Origin: Chromatiaceae bacterium
GTDB taxonomy: Bacteria > Pseudomonadota > Gammaproteobacteria > Chromatiales > Chromatiaceae
NCBI GenBank assembly: GCA_012962365.1
Contig: DTXR01000241.1
Span: 1-5,972, forward strand
DNA length: 5,972 bases
Direction: 5' to 3'
Part shown: piece after piece, positions 1-5,972 of the stretch
How positions within the stretch are numbered: position 1 is the stretch's first letter
Layout: every line of letters starts with the position of its first letter
Translations under genes and position numbers: made by a program
Notes under the pieces: generated by a model
Databases searched by the model: none
What the model saw: only the letters and a program-made list of their open reading frames with translations
What the model was told of the DNA's origin: nothing

Positions 1-309
1 CTTACGAGCATGGTCAAACATGGGTTTGTGCCATTCATAAGGGGTTTCCGCCCACTTGTACAGGTCGTAAAGCTTGTATCCATCCCACAAGCCACCATGG
101 ATTTGGAAATCTTCTTTATCGCAATCGATGGTAAGCGTATCAGCTGTGTATGTTTGAATTTTCACGGCATCGGCTCCCTTTCGCTTTGCCATGGTAATGC
201 TGGCCAAAGCCCTTTCAAGGCTCCCGTTATGATTGGCTGAAAGCTCGGCGATAATATATGGTGGGTACGGTTTACCGATTTTTCTTTGGTCAATACTCAA
301 ATGATGCAT
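1..309 (-). CDS. pseI: Pseudaminic acid synthase PseI, N-terminal part (cut by left window edge)
   Basis: This is the first 103 codons of a NeuB-family synthase. The family condenses phosphoenolpyruvate with a 2,4-diacylamino-2,4,6-trideoxy-L-altrose to give pseudaminic acid in the cytoplasm. Seen in the sequence: the NeuB-type start of the TIM barrel, with IIAELSANHNGS at residues 19-30, DAVKIQTYTADTLTID at 47-62, and the PseI-like stretch FQIHGGLWDGYKLYDLY at 68-84. The conserved Glu22, Asn26/His27 and Lys50 are present. The family is about 350 residues long, so roughly 70% lies beyond the window, including the antifreeze-like C-terminal domain. ATG at 309-307 is the natural start, 2 bases after the formyltransferase stop; a weak GGA lies 11 bases upstream. 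The substrate is assigned as the altrose derivative, not ManNAc, because of the motif and the pse neighbours. Confidence 0.93.
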   Translation of the reverse strand, partial: MHHLSIDQRKIGKPYPPYIIAELSANHNGSLERALASITMAKRKGADAVKIQTYTADTLTIDCDKEDFQIHGGLWDGYKLYDLYKWAETPYEWHKPMFDHARK

Positions 310-311
310 TC

Positions 312-974
312 TTAGTTTTTTCCGTGGCTGGTACTTGGTCCAACTTTTTCAAAGTGGATGTTATAACGGTATCCATTGTAGTCAAAAAAGGCAGGATACC
401 TGTCTGGGTCTGATATGCGGATCAAGTCAAATTGCTCAGAAATAGTTTTATATGGGTCGATGCGAGAATCTTCAGGAGTCCTCTTTCTGTAGTATGTCGC
501 ACCTGTGTCGGGTTGTGATTGTGGATGGATCGATTTGAATTGATCTATGGCAAAATCCATCAATTCCAACTCAACATCAAATAATTTGCTGTTTATTTCA
601 TCAAAGAGTTCATCTGGGCCAATGTGAATAGCAATTTTTTTCCAAATGGCGCCGGTATCAATCTTGTCTTCTGCTTCAATAAGCGAGACCATAAATTGGT
701 TTTTCCCTTCGAGTATATGCCATATATGGGGTGACCAACCTCTGCCATACGGTAGATCGCTGGCATGAATCACCAAGGTTTTAGAAAAATTCTTTCTAAT
801 TTCATTGCCAATAACTTCATGACAAGAAATCAAAAAGAGGATATCGCCGTGAGTCAAATCCTGCTTTCTTGATACAAGCTGTATAGAATGGTGTTGGTTG
901 TGTGTATTCTTCCATCTTTCAAGTAGTGGGTATATTGGATGTAAAGTATCGGAGCAGATTATTGATATATTCAC
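312..974 (-). CDS. Formyltransferase-fold enzyme in the PseH position; likely sugar-nucleotide N-formyltransferase
   Basis: The 220-residue protein belongs to the formyltransferase family (methionyl-tRNA formyltransferase, ArnA N-domain). Members move a formyl group from N10-formyltetrahydrofolate to an amine. Seen: HASDLPYGRGWSPHIW at residues 70-85 and KIDTGAIW at 104-111, matching the family H-x-S-x-L-P...RG..P and D-x-G motifs. His70 and Asp106 are 36 residues apart, as are His104 and Asp140 of ArnA. The Asn two residues before the His in ArnA is Val68 here. A C-terminal RTPEDSRIDPYKTI (165-178) resembles the ArnA linker. The N-terminus is about 34 residues shorter than ArnA. The start is GTG at 974-972, overlapping the pseG stop as GTGA, with a weak GGA 9 bases upstream. 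No PseH acetyltransferase is seen, so I infer it formylates the C4 amine made by PseC, giving 7-N-formyl pseudaminic acid. Fold is confident; substrate is inferred. Confidence 0.85.
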   Translation of the reverse strand: MNISIICSDTLHPIYPLLERWKNTHNQHHSIQLVSRKQDLTHGDILFLISCHEVIGNEIRKNFSKTLVIHASDLPYGRGWSPHIWHILEGKNQFMVSLIEAEDKIDTGAIWKKIAIHIGPDELFDEINSKLFDVELELMDFAIDQFKSIHPQSQPDTGATYYRKRTPEDSRIDPYKTISEQFDLIRISDPDRYPAFFDYNGYRYNIHFEKVGPSTSHGKN

Positions 975-2071
975 AATAGATTTTCCATTTTGTGTGCGAC
1001 TCTATCTACGCCATCGCCATCTACCAGCCCAAAAGCCGCTTCTGACATATCTGTTAAAATCTTGGCATCTTGGTGAAGGAGAGAAAATACATCTTGCATT
1101 CGGGATATTGCTTTGGGGGTGCTATTGCCAAGGCAGAATGCAGCGTTTTCTTTCTCGACATGAAGCGCGATATTTTTCTGATTTTTTGCTAGAACAAAAA
1201 CTATTGAAGGAAGCCCCAAACAACAGCGTTCCCATGTGGTAGTGCCACTAGCGCCTATTGCTAAGTCAGCTTTTAGCATTCTCATGGCCATGTCATGGAC
1301 ATCTATTGATACGTTAACCATAAACGGGTGCTGGTTTGCTGCTTTGATCACATCTTCCACGTGCGGCGCATTGCTGCTCAATATGATATCCACAGATGGG
1401 AACAAGGGATATGTTGCTGAAGGCAACGCATCCAGTATTTTTCCGGTTACATTGTCTCGGTCTATTCCCCCCATGGTGATAAGTATGTTTTGTACCTCTT
1501 GACATTGTTTTCGTTTCTTTCGAGCTGCTGACCTTAGTGCGCGGAATTCTGAGCGTAACAAAGCATATTTTGAGCCAAGCAACAAATTACAGTTGCCTGG
1601 CGTGATTGCGCGATAATCCGTTTCATTTCTACCATAAGTCTGATCTAGCAACAAATCACAATCCAGCTTCCGGTCAGCCAAGTCGTCGATAGCAAAAATC
1701 TTGTAAGTGTATTTTCTCAGCGCCCGATGCCAACGGGCATCCAATGCATAGTGGTCGACAATCAGCCAATCTGTCTTTCTGTTTGAAAGAGCTTGTATGG
1801 TTTCTGATGCATCCTGTTCTAGAGAGACCTTTAGCCATTCTGCGTGAGGAACATCGTGGTTTTTTGGGCGGTATTCCACAGAAACTTCGGGTAGCAGTTT
1901 TACGGAAAAGCCATGATTGGCAATAGTTTCCGCCATGTGTCCTGTCAAGGCTCGTGTAACAAACAGGATGTCGGCTCCCCTGCTTTTGAGTTCTTTCGCA
2001 AGGGTTAGGCAACGCATGACATGGCCTGTGCCCATCTCAATGGAAGCATCGACGCGGATAGTAAGATGCAT
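971..2071 (-). CDS. pseG: UDP-2,4-diacylamino-2,4,6-trideoxy-L-altrose hydrolase PseG
   Basis: PseG removes UDP from the acylated altrose nucleotide by attack at C1, releasing the hexose used by PseI. It has a GT-B fold like MurG. The 366-residue protein is complete. Seen: IRVDASIEMGTGHVMRCLTL from residue 5, placing His17 in the G-x-G-H-x-x-R motif at the same number as the catalytic His17 of Campylobacter jejuni PseG; IDDLADR at 128-134; the glycine-rich ILITMGGIDRDN at 196-207; and the nucleotide-binding loop IGASGTTTWERCCLGLP at 272-288. The ATG start at 2071 lies 6 bases after the pseF stop and gives the expected short N-terminus; no strong ribosome-binding site is visible, so coupling to pseF is likely. 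The 3' end overlaps the GTG start of the formyltransferase gene. Its real substrate here may be the N-formyl rather than the diacetyl sugar. Confidence 0.94.
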   Translation of the reverse strand: MHLTIRVDASIEMGTGHVMRCLTLAKELKSRGADILFVTRALTGHMAETIANHGFSVKLLPEVSVEYRPKNHDVPHAEWLKVSLEQDASETIQALSNRKTDWLIVDHYALDARWHRALRKYTYKIFAIDDLADRKLDCDLLLDQTYGRNETDYRAITPGNCNLLLGSKYALLRSEFRALRSAARKKRKQCQEVQNILITMGGIDRDNVTGKILDALPSATYPLFPSVDIILSSNAPHVEDVIKAANQHPFMVNVSIDVHDMAMRMLKADLAIGASGTTTWERCCLGLPSIVFVLAKNQKNIALHVEKENAAFCLGNSTPKAISRMQDVFSLLHQDAKILTDMSEAAFGLVDGDGVDRVAHKMENLL

Positions 2072-2077
2072 GATGGA

Positions 2078-2770
2078 CTAGATGTTACCGTAAATTGCTT
2101 TATACATGTATTCGGCCCTGATCCAGTCTTCTAGAGTATCTATGTCTTGCACCAGATGTCGCGGCAAGAGTACAGGGATGGATTGGTTCGAAAACAGCTC
2201 GCGCTCTTGAAGAAATGCCTCGGTGTATCCCCAGTAAAACTGCCCTGCATCGTGGTACGCTTCCTCAAGATCTTGGGATCGCGTTTTGTTGAATTCAGGA
2301 TAGAAAGCAGATAATTCGCCATCCTGCGTGATTTTTAGTGCTCTTTGTATGGGGAAAGGGAAGCTGGTTACGGAAAAGGAGAAAGATTTGTTCGAACGAA
2401 TAAGTTTGTCGTGGCCGAGTTGCAAGTAATCTTCCCGGACAAAAGGAGCTGTTGCGTATATACAGCAAGCCAGGTTTACGGGCGTACCATTCTCTTGGAA
2501 CCAGAGGATAGCGTGTTTAAGCACTGCATTGGTGCCGGTATGGTCATCTGATATTTCCGCCGGCCGCCGAAAGGGTGTTTCTGCGCCGTAGCTTCTTGCT
2601 ATCTTGGCGATCGCGTCATCATCTGTTGAAACCACAATATGATCGAAAAGTTCCGTTTTCTGTGCGGCCTGAATAGAGTAGGCGATGATGGGCTGGCCAC
2701 AGAAGTCCTTTATGTTTTTTTTGGGGATACGTTTGCTCCCCCCGAGTGCGGGTATAACGCAGATCTTCAT
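2078..2770 (-). CDS. pseF: Pseudaminic acid cytidylyltransferase PseF
   Basis: PseF joins pseudaminic acid to CTP, giving the CMP-activated donor and pyrophosphate in a metal-dependent reaction. The 230-residue protein is a full-length member of the CMP-sialic-acid-synthetase group. Seen: the N-terminal nucleotide loop at residues 6-20 (IPALGGSKRIPKKNI), IVVSTDDDAIAKIA at 45-58, YATAPF at 105-110, QDLEEAYHDAGQFYW at 166-180, and DIDTLEDW at 209-216, whose two aspartates are the likely metal ligands. The loop normally reads PARGGSKRIP; here Leu9 (codon CTC) replaces the Arg. That Arg is an active-site residue in the related E. coli K1 enzyme (Arg12), so activity may be altered, though everything else looks intact. 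ATG at 2770-2768 overlaps the pseC stop as ATGA and has a good AAGGA site 9 bases upstream. PseF is preferred over NeuA because of its neighbours. Confidence 0.93.
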   Translation of the reverse strand: MKICVIPALGGSKRIPKKNIKDFCGQPIIAYSIQAAQKTELFDHIVVSTDDDAIAKIARSYGAETPFRRPAEISDDHTGTNAVLKHAILWFQENGTPVNLACCIYATAPFVREDYLQLGHDKLIRSNKSFSFSVTSFPFPIQRALKITQDGELSAFYPEFNKTRSQDLEEAYHDAGQFYWGYTEAFLQERELFSNQSIPVLLPRHLVQDIDTLEDWIRAEYMYKAIYGNI

Positions 2771-3924
2771 GCGAGGGCGTCCTTCAGTGCTCTGATAACA
2801 TATCTTTGTTGTGCGTCAGACAGCAATGGGTACATTGGCAAGGACATAGTGTGGCCGTAGTACTTTTCGGCGTTTGGGAAATCGCCGTGTCTGAACCCGA
2901 GTTGCTGATAATAGGGCTGGGTATGCACAGGAATGTAATGCACATTAACGCCAATTTCTGCTGCCCGCATTGCTGTAAGGATTTCCTTTCTGGTTTTGGC
3001 GCATGTGTTGGGATCGACCTGAACAGGGTAGAGGTGGAGGGCAGAGTATGCATCCGGGTGCTGCCATGGCGCTACAACGGGCAAAGTTTCCAATAATTCA
3101 TCATATTGCGCCTTGATCTGATGACGACGCTCTATATATTGGTCAAGGCGCTGCAGTTGGCTGTAACCCAGCGCGGCCTGAATATCTGTTATTCGGTAGT
3201 TGAAGCCCAGTTCGATCTGCTGATAAGACCATGGGCCGTCAATTGCGTCGGCCATTATTTGCGGGTCGCGAGTGATTCCGTGGGAGCGCAGGCGTCGCAT
3301 GCGTGCGGCCAGCTCTTCGTCGTTGGTCGTTGCGATGCCGCCTTCTGCTGTGGTGATGATCTTGACTGGATGAAAGCTGAATACCGTAATGTCGGAGTAA
3401 CGACAGTTGCCTACGGGGTCGCCAAGGTATTTCCCCCCGATGGCGTGGGAGGCGTCTTCGATAATCTTGAACCCATATTTATCAGAGAGCCTGGAAATCG
3501 CCTGCATTTCACAGGATTGTCCGGCAAAATGAACGGGAATGACAATCTTTGGTAGTGTTCCCTGCTTTTCTGCTTCGACGAGTTTGGCTGTGAGTGCCTC
3601 GATACTCATGTTGTAGGTTTTCGGGTCGATATCCACAAAATCCACGTTAGCACCACAATACAGGCCACAATTTGCAGATGCTACAAAGGTATTTGGTGAT
3701 GTCCACAGCCAGTCGTTTTTTCCTAGCCCCAAGACAAGGCAGGCAATGTGTAGGGCAGAAGTGGCGCTGTTTACTGCAATGGCATGGGAAACACCACAAT
3801 AGGTCGCCAGGGCATTCTCAAATTGAGGCACTGATGGTCCCTGGGTGATGAAATCTGACTTCAATACCTCAAGGACAGCTTTCATGTCTGCCTGGGTAAT
3901 GTCTTGCCTTCCGTAAGGGATCAT
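2767..3924 (-). CDS. pseC: UDP-4-amino-4,6-dideoxy-N-acetyl-L-altrosamine transaminase PseC
   Basis: PseC is a PLP-dependent aminotransferase of the DegT/DnrJ/EryC1 (AHBA synthase) family. It moves an amino group, usually from glutamate, to C4 of the 4-keto sugar made by PseB. The 385-residue protein has the usual length. Seen: IPYGRQDI at residues 2-9; the phosphate-binding VNSATSALHIA at 51-61; TSPNTFVASANCGLYCGA at 75-92; IIEDASHAIGG at 154-164, where Asp157 should contact the PLP ring nitrogen; and FSFHPVKIITTAEGG at 182-196, where Lys188 is the Schiff-base lysine. The C-terminal region has LRSHGITRD and NYRITDIQAALG, typical of this family. ATG at 3924-3922 overlaps the flippase stop (ATGA) and shows no strong ribosome-binding site, suggesting coupled translation. 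The order PseC then PseF matches other pse loci once the flippase is ignored. Confidence 0.95.
   Translation of the reverse strand: MIPYGRQDITQADMKAVLEVLKSDFITQGPSVPQFENALATYCGVSHAIAVNSATSALHIACLVLGLGKNDWLWTSPNTFVASANCGLYCGANVDFVDIDPKTYNMSIEALTAKLVEAEKQGTLPKIVIPVHFAGQSCEMQAISRLSDKYGFKIIEDASHAIGGKYLGDPVGNCRYSDITVFSFHPVKIITTAEGGIATTNDEELAARMRRLRSHGITRDPQIMADAIDGPWSYQQIELGFNYRITDIQAALGYSQLQRLDQYIERRHQIKAQYDELLETLPVVAPWQHPDAYSALHLYPVQVDPNTCAKTRKEILTAMRAAEIGVNVHYIPVHTQPYYQQLGFRHGDFPNAEKYYGHTMSLPMYPLLSDAQQRYVIRALKDALA
2780..2784 (-). promoter_or_regulatory. Ribosome-binding site of pseF
   Basis: AAGGA on the minus strand lies inside the last codons of pseC, 9 bases before the pseF ATG at 2770. It is the clearest Shine-Dalgarno match in the window and supports that start over later methionines. 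Most other internal genes here have only weak matches, so pseF may be translated more independently than its neighbours. Confidence 0.6.
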
Positions 3925-5180
3925 GATGTGGCCACTGTTGTTGAAGAATACTTCTCAGAATTGCGGTAACGCCAGTATTTATACAGCCCCATATAGGAAA
4001 ATGCGCAAGTCAGCCCTATTGCAGCAGCATGCAGGGGTAGTATGGTGGAAAAAGCCGCCGTGGCAAATGCAAAAACAGGTAGTGCTGAAATGTGGGCGAC
4101 CATGATGCCCCGGTCATCGCCTTTTGCATACAAACCATAGTGCGGAATCATCCCCACATCATAGATCAAGCTCATCACCAGCAACAGCCAGAGTAGCCAA
4201 AGGTGCTCCAGGTAAGGGGCTTTTCCGATCCACTCCAATACAAGGGGAGCGAGAACCACGACACCCGCGCCCAGCACCAGGCCGAACCCAGCAACAGACC
4301 AGGTCAATTCCCTTAGTATTCGCCTGTATTCGAGAGGCCGAGATCGGCGGAAGGCCTTGACCAGTTTGGGGTATAGAAAGGAAAAAACCGCCGAGTCCAT
4401 GAAGGCTGTTACAGCCATGGCTATGCCGATGTACAAGACATAAACGCCAAGAAAGTCCGCTCCTGCAAGGTAACCGACAACGTAACGATCCACGGTAAAT
4501 AATGCTTTGAAACACATGGTGGCGGTTAAGAACAATGCGCCCACCCCAAGCCCTTTTTTTATCCAGACCAGATCCAGCGTCCACCATCGCCAAGGGCGTG
4601 TTTCTTTCCAGATTACGAGGGCTCCAATCAGGAAGGCCAGGGATACACCGAGCAACCAGGAAAGGTAAACAAACTCGAGTTTCTGGTAGTGGGGGTAAAA
4701 CCACATGATGGGCAATGCTGCCCATACCCAAAGCCCCATGCGTACAAAAAGCACCCAGCTGGCTATAAGCGGGCGGTGCATGGCAATCAAGAGACGATTG
4801 ATTTCCTGTGCGACATGTTCGGCAATCAGGATTGAAAAGAACCACAAAATCAATGTACTGGGGAGCAAGTCGAAGCCAAACCACAATAGTTGTGCGGGCA
4901 GCAATGCCAGATAAAGCAGCAATGTTGCTGCTATCTGGTGTTGCAGTACAAAGGACCAGCGATCTTTTTTACCGGATAACAGTTCCCGCTGGCTGTAGGT
5001 ATAGAAATCACCGCCAATGACCAGCATGCTGAATCCGATGGCTGCAGCAAAGAGTCCGTATTGTCCCACTTCGCCAGGCTGGAGCATCTTTGCCAGCCCG
5101 AAAAGCAACAGAAATTTACTGCCGGTTGCCAATGCACGCAATCCCATATTGGCGATACGGGGAATTTGCTGTTTGACCAT
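3921..5180 (-). CDS. Multi-pass membrane protein, polysaccharide flippase (Wzx-like, MOP superfamily)
   Basis: The 419-residue protein is strongly hydrophobic, with about 12 possible membrane helices judged by eye (near residues 13-32, 41-57, 78-100, 105-125, 139-161, 171-191, 208-228, 241-268, 293-315, 324-345, 358-378, 383-401) and a short basic C-terminal tail. The start, RIANMGLRALATGSKFLLLF with LQPGEVGQYGLF after it, resembles O-antigen flippases (polysaccharide biosynthesis protein family), which move undecaprenyl-linked glycans across the inner membrane. Only this general resemblance supports the call; no diagnostic catalytic motif exists for the family. A basic region between helices (around 275-291) fits a cytoplasmic loop. 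ATG at 5180 lies 21 bases after the pseB stop without a clear ribosome-binding site. Its position between pseB and pseC is unusual and suggests the pseudaminic acid goes into a lipid-linked surface polymer. A different MOP exporter is possible. Confidence 0.8.
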   Translation of the reverse strand: MVKQQIPRIANMGLRALATGSKFLLLFGLAKMLQPGEVGQYGLFAAAIGFSMLVIGGDFYTYSQRELLSGKKDRWSFVLQHQIAATLLLYLALLPAQLLWFGFDLLPSTLILWFFSILIAEHVAQEINRLLIAMHRPLIASWVLFVRMGLWVWAALPIMWFYPHYQKLEFVYLSWLLGVSLAFLIGALVIWKETRPWRWWTLDLVWIKKGLGVGALFLTATMCFKALFTVDRYVVGYLAGADFLGVYVLYIGIAMAVTAFMDSAVFSFLYPKLVKAFRRSRPLEYRRILRELTWSVAGFGLVLGAGVVVLAPLVLEWIGKAPYLEHLWLLWLLLVMSLIYDVGMIPHYGLYAKGDDRGIMVAHISALPVFAFATAAFSTILPLHAAAIGLTCAFSYMGLYKYWRYRNSEKYSSTTVATS

Positions 5181-5191
5181 ATTTTGGTCTG

Positions 5192-5201
5192 AAAGCGCGC
5201 T

Positions 5202-5203
<2 letters not shown>
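5192..5203. repeat. 12-base perfect palindrome AAAGCGCGCTTT at the pseB/flippase junction
   Basis: The palindrome fills half of the only real intergenic gap and overlaps two bases of the pseB TAA stop. Flanking CTG (5189-5191) and CAG (5205-5207) can pair further if A5204 is bulged. It has no loop and no following T run on the minus strand, so it does not look like a terminator. It may be chance or a weak structural or protein-binding site. Confidence 0.35.

Positions 5204-5972
<769 letters not shown>

Noticed and set aside
10..240. A 76-codon plus-strand frame near the left edge
   Set aside because: It is antisense to the well-conserved N-terminus of pseI.
898..1242. A 114-codon plus-strand frame across the pseG/formyltransferase junction
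   Set aside because: It is antisense to two well-supported coding genes, and its product resembles nothing I recognise.
3106..3555. A 149-codon open frame on the plus strand
   Set aside because: It lies fully antisense to pseC, which has complete family motifs in the other strand. The translated protein shows no recognisable domain.
4159..4884. A 241-codon open frame on the minus strand in another frame of the flippase gene
   Set aside because: It is contained within the flippase frame, is rich in Cys, Arg and Gly with no coherent membrane pattern, and starts without a ribosome-binding site. A GC-rich shadow frame is the simple explanation.

Overview
The window is one dense, single-direction (minus strand) gene block for making an activated pseudaminic acid, a bacterial nine-carbon sialic-acid-like sugar. 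Reading in the direction of transcription (right to left) it holds: pseB (5' end cut by the window edge), a multi-pass membrane protein of the polysaccharide flippase type, pseC, pseF, pseG, a formyltransferase-fold enzyme, and the start of pseI (cut by the left edge). No transposon, RNA gene, CRISPR array, terminator or clear promoter was seen. The largest non-coding gap is 21 bases, between pseB and the flippase gene.

The pathway can be read almost gene by gene. PseB turns UDP-GlcNAc into a 4-keto-6-deoxy sugar with C5 inversion. PseC adds an amino group at C4. An acyl group is normally put on that amine by the GNAT acetyltransferase PseH. PseG then removes UDP, PseI condenses the hexose with phosphoenolpyruvate, and PseF makes the CMP sugar. 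No PseH is present here. A small protein of the methionyl-tRNA/ArnA formyltransferase family sits in the expected place, between pseG and pseI. The simplest reading is that the product carries N-formyl at C7 (CMP-Pse5Ac7Fo or similar). This is inference, and a pseH outside the window cannot be excluded.

The junctions are very tight: ATGA overlaps at flippase/pseC and pseC/pseF, a GTGA overlap at pseG/formyltransferase, and gaps of 6 and 2 bases at pseF/pseG and formyltransferase/pseI. This suggests one transcript with translational coupling. The flippase between pseB and pseC points to a lipid-linked surface glycan (O-antigen or capsule) as the destination, rather than only cytoplasmic flagellin glycosylation.

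The organism looks like a Gram-negative proteobacterium, probably a gammaproteobacterium, judged from the style of the Pse proteins; the genus cannot be told. Base composition is uneven: about 54% G+C in a hand-counted part of the flippase gene (4021-4320) against about 39% across the formyltransferase gene (301-960). This fits a mosaic surface-glycan locus. Two enzymes have unexpected residues at conserved active-site positions: Leu for Arg in the N-terminal nucleotide-binding motif of PseF, and Val for the catalytic Asn in the formyltransferase.
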